This document shows, in pieces, positions 8,549-16,555 of a stretch of DNA of 36,188 nucleotides. The stretch is from Paracoccus versutus (GTDB lineage Bacteria; Pseudomonadota; Alphaproteobacteria; Rhodobacterales; Rhodobacteraceae). Position 1 is the stretch's first letter. Each line of letters opens with the position of its first letter. A program made the translations under genes and the position numbers. The stretch is taken from contig NZ_JRKO01000052.1 in NCBI RefSeq assembly GCF_000763885.1, forward strand, positions 1 through 36,188, read 5' to 3'. The notes beneath the pieces were generated by a model. It was not told the origin of the DNA and made no database searches. It saw only the letters and a list, made by a program, of their open reading frames with translations.

Positions 8549-8755
8549 TCATATCTCTATGCAGACTTTGTCATCAGCGCAGACAACCATTCGGCCGCGA
8601 TAAACAATACTACGAAGTTCTTTACCCATTTTCCGAGATTCTTCCTGCATGGCGGCTAAGATTTCTTCTTTTGTTAGCTCTGTTTCAACACGGAGAAGTT
8701 CCAGCTCCGGCTCACCTTCAAGCTTTATAAGCTTATAAATTTTTACTTCCGACAT
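8549..8755 (-). CDS. Small acidic protein of unknown function
   Basis: A 68-residue minus-strand gene. The ATG at 8755 is preceded by GAAAGGA about eight bases upstream, a good ribosome site. The sequence alternates charged helix and strand (KIYKLIKLEGEPELELL, then an ELTKEEILAAM helix, then RSIVYRGRMVVCAD). That looks like a compact folded domain rather than a chance frame. No family is recognised. A pair of GGTCAATA repeats lies 60-90 bp upstream of its start and could be its operator. The gene is isolated, with no partner within 150 bp on the same strand apart from the SHOCT relic. Confidence 0.6.
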   Translation of the reverse strand: MSEVKIYKLIKLEGEPELELLRVETELTKEEILAAMQEESRKMGKELRSIVYRGRMVVCADDKVCIEI

Positions 8756-8813
8756 GCGCGCGATCCTTTCAATGTGTCGGCCTCATTCACATATTCTACG
8801 TGGAGCTCTCTGC

Positions 8814-8843
8814 GGTCAATACACTATCCGCTGCTGGTCAATA
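8814..8843. repeat. Direct repeat GGTCAATA, two copies 22 bp apart
   Basis: GGTCAATA occurs at 8814-8821 and again at 8836-8843, a start-to-start distance of 22 bp (two helical turns). It lies upstream of the minus-strand 68-residue gene and looks like a tandem protein-binding site. No binding protein can be named. Confidence 0.35.
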
Positions 8844-8913
8844 TCTATGAACCAGTGCAAGACACCGGGGTATTGTCAGGGATCCAGGCCATAATATTCC
8901 TAGGATCAGAATC

Positions 8914-9060
8914 CTAAAACGAACCGGATATTAGCCTTTTGTCAATGTGATCCTTACGTTTTCTGAACTCCTGCTCAGTGATCCTGCCGTTGTCTACGGT
9001 CAGGACTCACAACCAATAGATTACGGTCGCAGCCAGCGCGCTGTCAATCGGCCTGCAAAG
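8914..9060 (-). pseudogene. Relic of a membrane-anchored SHOCT-domain protein with an in-frame stop
   Basis: Read on the minus strand, the frame gives the end of a membrane helix (SALAATVIYWL), then TGA, then VLTVDNGRITEQEFRKRKDH to a stop at 8914. NGRITEQEFRKRK matches the short C-terminal SHOCT motif (G-x-I-T-x-x-E-F-x-x-K). A transmembrane helix followed by SHOCT is a common small bacterial protein architecture, so the central TGA is most simply a TGG-to-TGA nonsense change. No start codon remains upstream, as another stop lies at 9061-9063. This is a decayed gene. Confidence 0.5.
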
Positions 9061-9088
9061 CTACCTCCCCCTAGGGGGTCAAGATTGC

Positions 9089-9250
9089 ATGTCGAAACAG
9101 AGATATAACAGAACAGAACTGAACAGGCTGAAGGATTACGCAAATCGGTTTCACCACGACTCGAATCCTGCTTGGCAGGTTGCCGCAATCAACGATGCTG
9201 AGTTGACTGACTTCGTGGAGCGAACCTTGTTATTTGCTTCCCGCAGGTAG
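9089..9250 (+). CDS. Possible 53-residue hypothetical protein
   Basis: A short frame starts at ATG 9089, with a GGGGGT purine run 9-14 bases upstream, and ends at TAG 9248-9250. The product is basic and helical (RTELNRLKDYANRF, then NDAELTDFVERTLLFASRR) and its composition is protein-like. I recognise no family. It could be a remnant of a larger gene or a small regulator. The call rests on start context and amino-acid composition only. Confidence 0.35.
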   Translation: MSKQRYNRTELNRLKDYANRFHHDSNPAWQVAAINDAELTDFVERTLLFASRR

Positions 9251-9401
9251 GTTTCGTCGACGGACGCGCTGCGTCCTGCGGGGGCGTTGCTCACTCGTGA
9301 ATCTGGCGGGTGAGCTGCACCGTCGTTGACGGCCCTGGGACCGTGGTCCTCCGCGGCTGCCTGTTTTGCGATATTTTTATCCGTTAAATTTTCGGAAAAA
9401 G

Positions 9402-9429
9402 TTGACTCATGTCGGAGCCTCGCATACAC
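9402..9429 (+). promoter_or_regulatory. Candidate sigma-70-type promoter for the 205-residue gene
   Basis: TTGACT at 9402-9407 and ATACAC at 9424-9429 are separated by 16 bp, within an AT-rich patch. The ribosome site GGAAGGA follows at 9444-9450 and the start codon at 9458. Confidence 0.4.
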
Positions 9430-9457
9430 CTTCCCCTCAAGACGGAAGGAGACCGGC

Positions 9458-10075
9458 ATGGCAAACTCGACCAATATGGCAGTCGCGCTCGCGACCATCT
9501 TCGGCCAGACCCTGACGAGCGTCGAGGGACTCAGCCGGGCCCTTAAACAGGCGGGTCTGCGAACCGATGGCGGCAAGGGTCGCGGGGCAAGCAACATGGT
9601 CGGACAGGATACGTTCAACCTGGCAATTGTTCTTGCCGCTGGTGTTGGCATGACCGCCGCTCCGGCCTTCGTCCGCAACGTCATCGACATGGAGCTGAAG
9701 AGCGGTGCTCTCCTGCAGGGAGAGCAGGTCTTATGGGCACCGGGAAATCAGCCGCCCCGAGGTTCCACGCTTGGCCTCATGAAGCAGGATCTGCTGCCCG
9801 GCGTTGAGGTCACCTCAACCCTCGGCGCGTTCATGGGCAACTGGATTGACGGCCTGTTCGATGCCACATTGCCCTGGAAGGAAGAGGGCGTTGCCCGCCT
9901 TGAAGTCGGGCTGAGCGGCCCGTGGGCCGATTTTGTTCTGGAATGGTCCGGCAATCGACTGGAACTCGGCTTTGCCGCGCAAGGGGCGGATCCGAGTGCC
10001 GAACCGGAGTGGGAGCGTCGGCTCATTCTGCGCGGAAATCTTTTCCGCAAGCTGGTGCAAATTGTTGAGGCCTGA
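9458..10075 (+). CDS. 205-residue accessory protein, unknown function
   Basis: The ATG at 9458 is chosen because GGAAGGA precedes it by seven bases; the frame is open further upstream without a ribosome site. The N-terminal ~70 residues form predicted helices with a TDGGKGRGASNMVGQDTFNL turn followed by a hydrophobic helix (AIVLAAGVGMTAA). From memory, similar GGRG-x-APxM-x-x-D-A-x-N-L-L segments occur in uncharacterised phage-associated alphaproteobacterial proteins, and I read this as a possible helix-turn-helix-like module. The C-terminal half is strand-rich with several Trp residues. No catalytic motif is visible. It lies between mobile-element genes and may be cargo or a phage remnant. 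Confidence 0.65.
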   Translation: MANSTNMAVALATIFGQTLTSVEGLSRALKQAGLRTDGGKGRGASNMVGQDTFNLAIVLAAGVGMTAAPAFVRNVIDMELKSGALLQGEQVLWAPGNQPPRGSTLGLMKQDLLPGVEVTSTLGAFMGNWIDGLFDATLPWKEEGVARLEVGLSGPWADFVLEWSGNRLELGFAAQGADPSAEPEWERRLILRGNLFRKLVQIVEA

Positions 10076-10444
10076 CCCACACAACCGCCCTTCGCGATCC
10101 CGAATTATTGCCTTCAGACAGTTGGTTCCGAACATGATCCCTCATATCGCCCTTGCGGCCTTCCGCCTGATACGCTGATCCCTCCGGATCGGGCGCAGGG
10201 TATCGCTCAGCCTGATGTCCCCACTGAACTGATCGCCGGCAAACGGCCTCGAATCGCCTGTCATCCAACAGGCCGTTCCAAGGCCGCCCGGACCATTCAG
10301 AGGGCCATCACCCCCGAGCTTTTCTGCGGCAGGCGAAATTCGGCAGTCAGGCCGATTGTTTTTCGCACGGCCGTTGCCCGATCCGGACCGGAGCGGAAGA
10401 ACTGTCTGTCGCGGCTCCAGGAGGCCGGTCCACAAGACCTGCCC
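10076..10444. other. Intergenic stretch with no recognised content
   Basis: About 370 bp between the 205-residue gene and the minus-strand 102-residue gene. Frames such as 10142-10435 on minus are open, but have no ribosome site and an amino-acid make-up typical of GC-rich chance frames. No repeat, tRNA or clear hairpin terminator was found. Confidence 0.4.
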
Positions 10445-10753
10445 TCAGCGGGTGCCAAACGGGATGCGAAAAACGGAAACCTCTTTGATGGCGATATCAA
10501 CCCGTTGATAAGACTTGTTTTCTTCCAATCCGGTGGACTGCAGGATATTGTCCCGCGCGACGGTCGCGCGGCTTTCGGAGGGATAAAACGATGAAGACCT
10601 GATGCCCCCAGATACGAAAACGCCGGAATGTTGGAGCATTCCGACGTGATCGTTTTCAGGAAGACCGAAGTCCACCAGCCTTGATACTGGTCCTTTAGCA
10701 GATTCAGCGGTCCGCCGCAAGGATCCGCCATGGGCGACGGTCTTCCTCACCAT
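10445..10753 (-). CDS. 102-residue hypothetical protein beside the Tn7-like operon
   Basis: A minus-strand frame. The ATG at 10753 is preferred over the longer frame (to 10915) because GGAAAGAGG sits about six bases upstream and the extra N-terminus is low-quality sequence. The body reads like a real folded protein: VSRLVDFGLPENDHVGMLQH, GVFVSGGIRSSSFY, ARDNILQSTGLEEN, and a final strand ending RIPFGTR. No family is recognised and there is no signal peptide. It is divergent to tnsA, with 259 bp between the starts, and could be transposon cargo or a regulator. Confidence 0.5.
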   Translation of the reverse strand: MVRKTVAHGGSLRRTAESAKGPVSRLVDFGLPENDHVGMLQHSGVFVSGGIRSSSFYPSESRATVARDNILQSTGLEENKSYQRVDIAIKEVSVFRIPFGTR

Positions 10754-10973
10754 AGCAGGCCTCTTTCCTGACGCGGCTGACAGCCGGCCTTGTCCCGCCC
10801 GTGAATCCGGCGTGGCGGGGAACGGCGCCCTCATGCCCTGGAACCGGAAAGCGGCTGTGAGTGAACCGCGTCCCCCGCAGGGGACGCTCCGAACATCACG
10901 GTCATGAGGCACCACGGCTGATCCGAAGTCCGACAGGCCGGCAAGCTGTGCCTCTCATGCCCACCCCACATTC

Positions 10974-10994
10974 GCCGGAAGCGTCGCTTCCGGC
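10974..10994. promoter_or_regulatory. Perfect 10-bp inverted repeat upstream of tnsA
   Basis: GCCGGAAGCG at 10974-10983 and CGCTTCCGGC at 10985-10994 form a perfect palindrome around one base. It ends 18 bp before the tnsA start, directly before the ribosome site. Position and symmetry suit an operator for a dimeric repressor; it could also fold in RNA and mask translation. Confidence 0.45.
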
Positions 10995-11012
10995 AACGAG
11001 AGAGGTTTGCCC

Positions 11013-11768
11013 ATGGCGAACAACACGACGAAGAAGGGCACCAAGGCTATGCGGCCGGCGGATCCGGGGTATTCCGGGCCGAACTATTTCGGGAACGGTC
11101 TCGATCTGCACCTGCCCTCGCGGGCGGAGCGGAAGATCGCGCGCTTCTCGAAAGGTCACTTCACTGGCCGGATCGTGACCGGCGACCCCAAGGGAAATGC
11201 GGCCGGGCAGCTGATGCTGGTGGAGAGCAACCTCGAATTCAAATGGTGCCTCGTCCTTCTTGCCCGCCCGGAAACGAAGGACCTGCGCGAACAGGCCGGG
11301 TTCGAGTGGTATGACATCAACGGGGAGATGCATACCCACTACTTCGACTTCCTCCTTACCGAGCGTAACGGGAAGCGGATCGCTTGCGCGGTCCGGCCCG
11401 CTGCCCGCACCCGTGGTCGCTTCGGCGCGACCATGCCGCGGATCGCATACCAGGCGCGGAAGCGCGGTTTTGCCCATGATGTCCGCCTGCTGACCGACGA
11501 CGATCTGGATCCCGTCGCCCTGTTCAACGCGAAGCTGATGCACGGCATGCGGCAGTCGCAGCCGGAGGCGGACATCGCAGCAGAAAGGGTGATCTCGGAA
11601 ATGACCGGCATCGCCGTGATCGAGGATCTGGTCCGGCGCATCGGTATGGGCGCGGACGGCTACCGGGCCGTGGTGCGGCTGATCCGCCGCCACCGCCTCC
11701 GTCTCCTCGACCATGTGCGTATCGGCTACCAGACCGCCGTATATGCCGCCCCCGGTTACAGGGCGTGA
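11013..11768 (+). CDS. tnsA: TnsA-like transposon endonuclease with altered active site
   Basis: A 251-residue protein. The ATG at 11013 has GAGAGAGG seven bases upstream. It occupies the TnsA position of a Tn7-like operon and shows the TnsA nuclease layout: Glu75 in ESNLEFKW, a strand with Asp112 (THYFDFLL), then IACAVRP where family members have a Q/E-x-K motif. Tn7 TnsA uses Glu63, Asp114, Gln130 and Lys132; here the last two positions read Ala126 and Arg128. The C-terminal ~100 residues are a helical, winged-helix-like region ending in basic helices. TnsA cuts the 5' ends of the element so that transposition is cut-and-paste. Without a working nuclease, copy-in (cointegrate) transposition is expected. 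The tnsB start follows 5 bp after this stop. Confidence 0.7.
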   Translation: MANNTTKKGTKAMRPADPGYSGPNYFGNGLDLHLPSRAERKIARFSKGHFTGRIVTGDPKGNAAGQLMLVESNLEFKWCLVLLARPETKDLREQAGFEWYDINGEMHTHYFDFLLTERNGKRIACAVRPAARTRGRFGATMPRIAYQARKRGFAHDVRLLTDDDLDPVALFNAKLMHGMRQSQPEADIAAERVISEMTGIAVIEDLVRRIGMGADGYRAVVRLIRRHRLRLLDHVRIGYQTAVYAAPGYRA

Positions 11769-11772
11769 TGAC

Positions 11773-14004
11773 ATGCAGCACATCACGTTTGAACCGAACC
11801 CTACCCATCGGCTGGCCCTCAGCACCTACGACCGCCTGACCATCGCCGGCATGTCGGTGCCGCTGCGCCCGATCAGCTGCAATGATCATGGTTGGGTCTT
11901 GGCCGAGACCGAAGGGAACGGCCTGCCTGAGGTCTATCCGCATATGCAGCTGGCCGGTCTCGACAGGGCAGGCCATATCCGGCACGAACGCGGATACTTT
12001 GACCAGAACCGGGCACGGGCGCGCTCGGGCAGGCCGTCCCGGGCGCTGATTTCCGCGCTCCCGCCAAAGCAACTCGCCGCTTTCCTGAAGAGCAGCGCCT
12101 ATCTCGCGGCTTACGAGAAGCTCAGGTTGGAAGGGCTGATCAAGGCCAGCCAAGAGTCGTATACGGCGAATGAGGCCCTGCTTTTCGCCACGGCTTCGCG
12201 ACTGGTTGACGAACTCAACCCCACGACCGGGGGCAGTCTCTCGAGGTCGGCGGATTTCCGCAAGGTTCCATCCTGGTCGACGCTGAAGCGATGGCAGAAG
12301 CGCGCTCGCCTCGGCGGCGAGGCCGCGCTGCCGGGGCGTTTTCACAAGCGCGGCAACCGAAACCGAAAGATGGATGGCGAGGCCATCGCCCTGATGGTCA
12401 GGACGATCCGGCGCGTTTGGCTCGACGAAAACCGCAAGGAGGCAAAGCAGGTCTGGGAAGCGGTCGGGCGCGCCTTCAAGGCCGCCAACGAACAGCGCAA
12501 GATGGACGGCCAGCTGCCGCTGGTGCCGCCTTCGCGGGAGACCGTGCGAAAGGAGATCGCGCTGATCGATCCTTTCGGCGCAACGCTCGCACGCATCGGC
12601 CTCGGTGCCGCCCGGACGAAGTTCAGGCCGGTAGGGGCTGGCATCGAGGTGACCCGGGCCGGTGAGCGGGTCGAAATCGACGAGATCTCCATCGACCTCT
12701 TCACCATTCCGGAGATGCGCATGTTCATCGACGGAATCCCTGCGGCGCTGCGCAAGCGGCTCGGCGTCGACAAAAAATCCATCCGATGGACCGTCACCGT
12801 GGCCATCGATGTCCGGACCCGCTGCATTCTGGGTATCGCGATCAGCCGGACACCCAATCACCGCGCGGCACGGCAAGTGCTGCAGATGACCATGGTGAAC
12901 AAGGGCAGATGGGCCTGCGCTGCCGACGCCCATGATCCTTGGGACATGGCCTGTGTCCCCGAACTGATCGTCTCGGATGGCGGATCCGCCTTTATCGCGC
13001 CCGAGTTCAAGATGGCCTGCGCCGACCTCGGCACCGCCACCGAGATCGCTGTCGGAGGCCTGCCCGAGCTTCGAGCCTTCATCGAGAGAATCTTCGGAAC
13101 ACTCAACCTGCGCCTGCTTCCGCTGCTGAGCGGCCGGACCTTCGGTGATGTGGTTGAAAAGGGCGAGGCGGATCCACAGTCGCTCGCCGCCCTGACCTTC
13201 GACGATCTGGCCTTTTGCCTGACCAGATGGATCGCAGACGCCTATCACAACACGCCGCATTCGGGCCTGGGCGGCAAGACACCCCGGCAGGTTTGGCAGG
13301 AACTCGTGGCCCGGGACGGGGTTGCTCCGTCCCCTGACAACCAGCGCTGGCGGATGGTGTTCGGAGAACGCCTGATCCGCACGCTGGACAAACGCGGCAT
13401 CATGGTTCTGGGGGTGCGCTATCACTGCGAGGCGCTGGCGCTTTGGATGACCCGCAAAGGGGAACAAAAGCTGCATGTGCGCTGGCATCCCCGCGATCTC
13501 GGAGGCATCGAGGTCTACATCGGAGACCAATGGATCACCGTGCCCGCCGTGAAGAGCGGCTTCGAGACCTGGGACGCACTGGTCGGTAAAAGCGCCAATA
13601 TCTGGCTGGATGCCATTCGCAACCTCCGCACCGCCCATCCGGACCGCAAGACCCTCTACTTCGACATGATCGACGAGGCGATGCGGGCGATCGAGGAGCG
13701 CAACGCGCAGGCCCGGTGCCTGGCCGACCTTTTCGTCGACGAATGGACCGAGGAACGTATCGAACAGGCGCGGCAACGGCTCCTCATCGGCTTCAGCACC
13801 TCCGCCCGTCCGCAGCCTGGAGTGCCGACCACCGATGGCCCGGGCCGTTCGATCCCTGCACCTGACGACGACGAGGATGAACGGCTGCCGATCCCGCGCA
13901 CCGCCGAGAAGCCTGCCCGGCGCAAGCTCGACATGTCCGGCCGCACCGCCTCCGGCCCAAGCGGCGAAGTTTCTTCTGACAAAAACTGGAGCATCGAGGA
14001 ATGA
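11773..14004 (+). CDS. tnsB: TnsB/TniA-like DDE transposase
   Basis: A 743-residue protein. The ATG at 11773 lies 5 bp after the tnsA stop; the frame is open earlier only inside tnsA. This is the strand-transfer transposase of a Tn7/Tn5053-type element. The retroviral-integrase catalytic triad is complete: Asp303 in VEIDEISIDL, Asp402 in LIVSDGGSAF and Glu438 in AFIERIFGTLN, with exactly 35 residues between the last two. N-terminal helix-turn-helix DNA-binding segments (about residues 90-250, including SWSTLKRWQKRARLGG) precede the core. A Mu-transposase-like beta-barrel and a charged linker tail follow. The tail should contact TnsC. It overlaps tnsC by 4 bp (ATGA), indicating one translationally coupled operon. 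Confidence 0.92.
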   Translation: MQHITFEPNPTHRLALSTYDRLTIAGMSVPLRPISCNDHGWVLAETEGNGLPEVYPHMQLAGLDRAGHIRHERGYFDQNRARARSGRPSRALISALPPKQLAAFLKSSAYLAAYEKLRLEGLIKASQESYTANEALLFATASRLVDELNPTTGGSLSRSADFRKVPSWSTLKRWQKRARLGGEAALPGRFHKRGNRNRKMDGEAIALMVRTIRRVWLDENRKEAKQVWEAVGRAFKAANEQRKMDGQLPLVPPSRETVRKEIALIDPFGATLARIGLGAARTKFRPVGAGIEVTRAGERVEIDEISIDLFTIPEMRMFIDGIPAALRKRLGVDKKSIRWTVTVAIDVRTRCILGIAISRTPNHRAARQVLQMTMVNKGRWACAADAHDPWDMACVPELIVSDGGSAFIAPEFKMACADLGTATEIAVGGLPELRAFIERIFGTLNLRLLPLLSGRTFGDVVEKGEADPQSLAALTFDDLAFCLTRWIADAYHNTPHSGLGGKTPRQVWQELVARDGVAPSPDNQRWRMVFGERLIRTLDKRGIMVLGVRYHCEALALWMTRKGEQKLHVRWHPRDLGGIEVYIGDQWITVPAVKSGFETWDALVGKSANIWLDAIRNLRTAHPDRKTLYFDMIDEAMRAIEERNAQARCLADLFVDEWTEERIEQARQRLLIGFSTSARPQPGVPTTDGPGRSIPAPDDDEDERLPIPRTAEKPARRKLDMSGRTASGPSGEVSSDKNWSIEE

Positions 14005-14975
14005 CCATGCGTAACCCCGCCGATATCACCGAGACCATGAACAAGATCCGGAGCCTCTATATCCGGACCGAGCGCGACAATAGCTTCGCCGACCACCTGG
14101 ACCGCCTGCTTTCCCGCGACGCCGAGGGCAACCTCCTGCCCGTGGCGCAACGCTTTACCACAACCCGCGAAACCCGCGGGGTAATGGTGATCGACGAGCC
14201 GGGCGGCGGCAAGTCCACCCTCATCGACCATGCTCTCCGGCGCCATCCGGCACTGAATGCCGGGCCGGACGGACAGCAGGCATGGCTTGCCGGCTCGGTT
14301 CCGTCGCCTGCCACGTTCAAGAGCATGATTGGCCATCTTCTGGAACAGAGCGGTTATCCTCCGATCCAGGGCCGCCGGGAGGCATGGTCGCTGGTGCAGT
14401 TGCTGCGTGCCCGATTCACGGTTTGCGGCATTGCGGTCCTTTTGATCGACGAGGCCCACGACCTGTTCTGCGCCGATCGCGGCCTGATCCTGCGGGCGAT
14501 CAAATCGCTGATGCAGGGCGACGAGGCGGTTGCCATCATTCTCTCCGGCACCGGGAAGCTGCGCGATATCCTGCGGTCCGATCCGCAGGTCCAGCGCCGC
14601 TTCACCACGCTGCTCCTGCCGCCTGTCGACGCGGTGGCGGACCGCGCCCATATCACCGACATGATCGCGGCCTATTGTGAGCGCGCCGGCCTGGAGCCGC
14701 CCGCCGAGCCCGATCTGGTCGACCGGCTGGTCCATGCTTCCCGCCACCGTTTCGGTCGCTGCATCGAGGCCGTTATCGGCGCCATCGAACGTGCCCTGAT
14801 CCAAGGGCACGAAAGTCTGGACATGGGTCATTTCGCCGAGGACTGGACTCTGAAGGAGGGGAGCGAGCCGCATCGCAATATCTTCCTCGCGGAAGAATGG
14901 TGGCTCATCGATCCCGACCGCGAGCCGGAGGAGGACATGCCTGTCGTCAACCCGCGCCGGAAGCGGAGCAAGTAA
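14001..14975 (+). CDS. tnsC: TnsC/TniB-like AAA+ ATPase, transposition regulator
   Basis: A 324-residue AAA+ protein starting in the ATGA overlap with tnsB. Walker A is IDEPGGGKSTL with Lys71, and Walker B is VLLIDEAHDL. A sensor-like ILSGTGKLRDIL segment and a QRRF arginine region follow. The first Gly of the usual GxxxxGK loop is replaced by Asp65. The protein assembles on target DNA and relays the TniQ-chosen site to TnsB. The C-terminus is charged and ends in a basic NPRRKRSK tail. The tniQ start follows the stop after 2 bp. Length and order fit the TniB/TnsC group of Tn7-like elements. Confidence 0.9.
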   Translation: MTMRNPADITETMNKIRSLYIRTERDNSFADHLDRLLSRDAEGNLLPVAQRFTTTRETRGVMVIDEPGGGKSTLIDHALRRHPALNAGPDGQQAWLAGSVPSPATFKSMIGHLLEQSGYPPIQGRREAWSLVQLLRARFTVCGIAVLLIDEAHDLFCADRGLILRAIKSLMQGDEAVAIILSGTGKLRDILRSDPQVQRRFTTLLLPPVDAVADRAHITDMIAAYCERAGLEPPAEPDLVDRLVHASRHRFGRCIEAVIGAIERALIQGHESLDMGHFAEDWTLKEGSEPHRNIFLAEEWWLIDPDREPEEDMPVVNPRRKRSK

Positions 14976-14977
14976 CC

Positions 14978-16528
14978 ATGGCCCGTCTTTTCCCCCGTCT
15001 GCCTTTCGTCCCCGACGAAACGCCGCTCTCCTGGGCCGCGCGTCTGGCCGCCTTCCATACCGGTGGGCGGCTGGTGCCGTTCCTCAACGATCTCGGTATC
15101 GCGCTCGTGGATCTGGTCGCGGGCGCGACAGAAGCGATCACGCGCCTCTGCGACATCGCGGATCAGGATCCGGATCCGGTGCTGCGCAACACCATTCATG
15201 CCTTGGGAGAGCGCCGGTTCCTTCTGCGCGACGAGCCCTTCGCCGCCGAGATGACCACCGGGCCGGAGACACGCTTCTGCCCGGCCTGCCTGGCCGAAGA
15301 CGAGGCGGACGGATATCGGCCCGACGCCCTGCGCCGCGGGCGGCTCATCTGGCGCTTGCAACCGGTCCGGGTCTGCCCGGTCCATCATCTGACGCTGATC
15401 TCGCGTCGGCTGAACAGATGGGACGATATCGCACATGAGCTTTCGGTTCTCGTGCCGGAAGACCAACGGGCGCTACTGGCCCTGGCGGAAACCGCCCCTG
15501 TCCAACAGCCCTCCCCGTTGCAGGACTATGTTCTTGCCCGCTTGGAGGGCCAATCGGATCCCGCATGGGCCGATGGTCAGGGTATCGAACAGGTCACCCG
15601 CGCAACCGAAATGCTTGGCGGAGTGCTGGAGTTCGGGACGCAGGCCAAGCCGGCGGAACTCTCCATGACCGACTGGAATCGTGCCAGCAACAGTGCTTGG
15701 CCCTATGTCAGGCGGGGCGAGGCCGGTGTCCGATCCGGGCTGGACATGCTGCAACAGAGGGCAGTTGAACGGGGTATGGTCGGTCATCGCAACCGGTTCG
15801 CCACCTTCGGCATGCTCTACCGATGGCTTTCCTCGCCAAAACTTATCAAAGACCCCGGTCCTATCCGCGAAGTGCTGCGCCGGCACATTATCGACACGAT
15901 GGACACCAAGCCAGGCGAGGTGCTGCTCGGCGAAGCCGTGGGCATTCCGAAATGGAGCAGCATTTCCTCCATCGCGAAATCCGGCGGCGTGCATCCACTC
16001 ACCCTGAGGGACGTGCTGATCGCCAGCCGGGCCATTCCGCCCAAAGCGAAAGATCAGTCCTGCTCAGCAACCCTCGTGGATTTTCAAATCGGACACAGGG
16101 TGGCGTTAGAGATGCGCCGGGCCGTCGCGGTCACCGCGCTGCCCGGATTGCTGAACGCCTCGCGCCCGATGGTGACCTGTCTCATCAACACCGGCCTTCT
16201 GGCCGCCCTGCACGGAAGCAACGGTCAGAAACAGGGCAAGGTCAGCCGTTCGATTGACGGCCTACGTGTGGAAGCGCTGATCAACAAAATCAACCAAACC
16301 TTCCAAAAGGTGGAAACCGCGCCAACGGGCCACGTGACGCTGGCAAAGGCCGCCGAGATGAGCCGGGTGCCGATGGAGGTCATCCTGATCGGCGTGTTCC
16401 GGCACTATCTGGAACGCGTGTTCCGTCTGCAGAGCGAACCCGGTCTCGGCGGTCTGCTCGTCGATCCGCAAGAAGTGAAAGAGTTGCCCGCCAGGATTCC
16501 GGACGAGGACATGCCCTTCGTGCTCTGA
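14978..16528 (+). CDS. tniQ: TniQ-family target-selection protein
   Basis: A 516-residue protein. The ATG at 14978 lies 2 bp after the tnsC stop. The N-terminus has the TniQ signature PxxDETPLSWAARLA and a zinc-binding module: FCPACLAED near residue 95, then RVCPVHHLTLISR about 30 residues on (Cys-x-x-Cys...Cys-x-x-His). The remaining ~350 residues are helical, and a TLAKAAEMSRVPMEVI segment near residue 460 looks like a helix-turn-helix. The length is between short TniQ (about 400) and TnsD, which recognises a fixed attachment site, so sequence-specific targeting is possible. No separate TnsD or TnsE and no CRISPR array are seen nearby. It is the last gene of the operon; a hairpin terminator follows at 16641. 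Confidence 0.88.
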   Translation: MARLFPRLPFVPDETPLSWAARLAAFHTGGRLVPFLNDLGIALVDLVAGATEAITRLCDIADQDPDPVLRNTIHALGERRFLLRDEPFAAEMTTGPETRFCPACLAEDEADGYRPDALRRGRLIWRLQPVRVCPVHHLTLISRRLNRWDDIAHELSVLVPEDQRALLALAETAPVQQPSPLQDYVLARLEGQSDPAWADGQGIEQVTRATEMLGGVLEFGTQAKPAELSMTDWNRASNSAWPYVRRGEAGVRSGLDMLQQRAVERGMVGHRNRFATFGMLYRWLSSPKLIKDPGPIREVLRRHIIDTMDTKPGEVLLGEAVGIPKWSSISSIAKSGGVHPLTLRDVLIASRAIPPKAKDQSCSATLVDFQIGHRVALEMRRAVAVTALPGLLNASRPMVTCLINTGLLAALHGSNGQKQGKVSRSIDGLRVEALINKINQTFQKVETAPTGHVTLAKAAEMSRVPMEVILIGVFRHYLERVFRLQSEPGLGGLLVDPQEVKELPARIPDEDMPFVL

Positions 16529-16555
16529 ACCTCTCCCGGCGGAATCCGCTTTCGG

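Noticed and set aside
8814..8843. Idea that the GGTCAATA repeats form the left Tn7-like end
   Set aside because: They have the same orientation as the repeats after tniQ, whereas transposon ends must be inverted; similarity is limited to GGTCA and TATG.
11524..13776. A 750-codon minus-strand frame
   Set aside because: It mirrors tnsB, which has the intact D,D,E triad and coupled neighbours; the antisense product has no recognisable motif.
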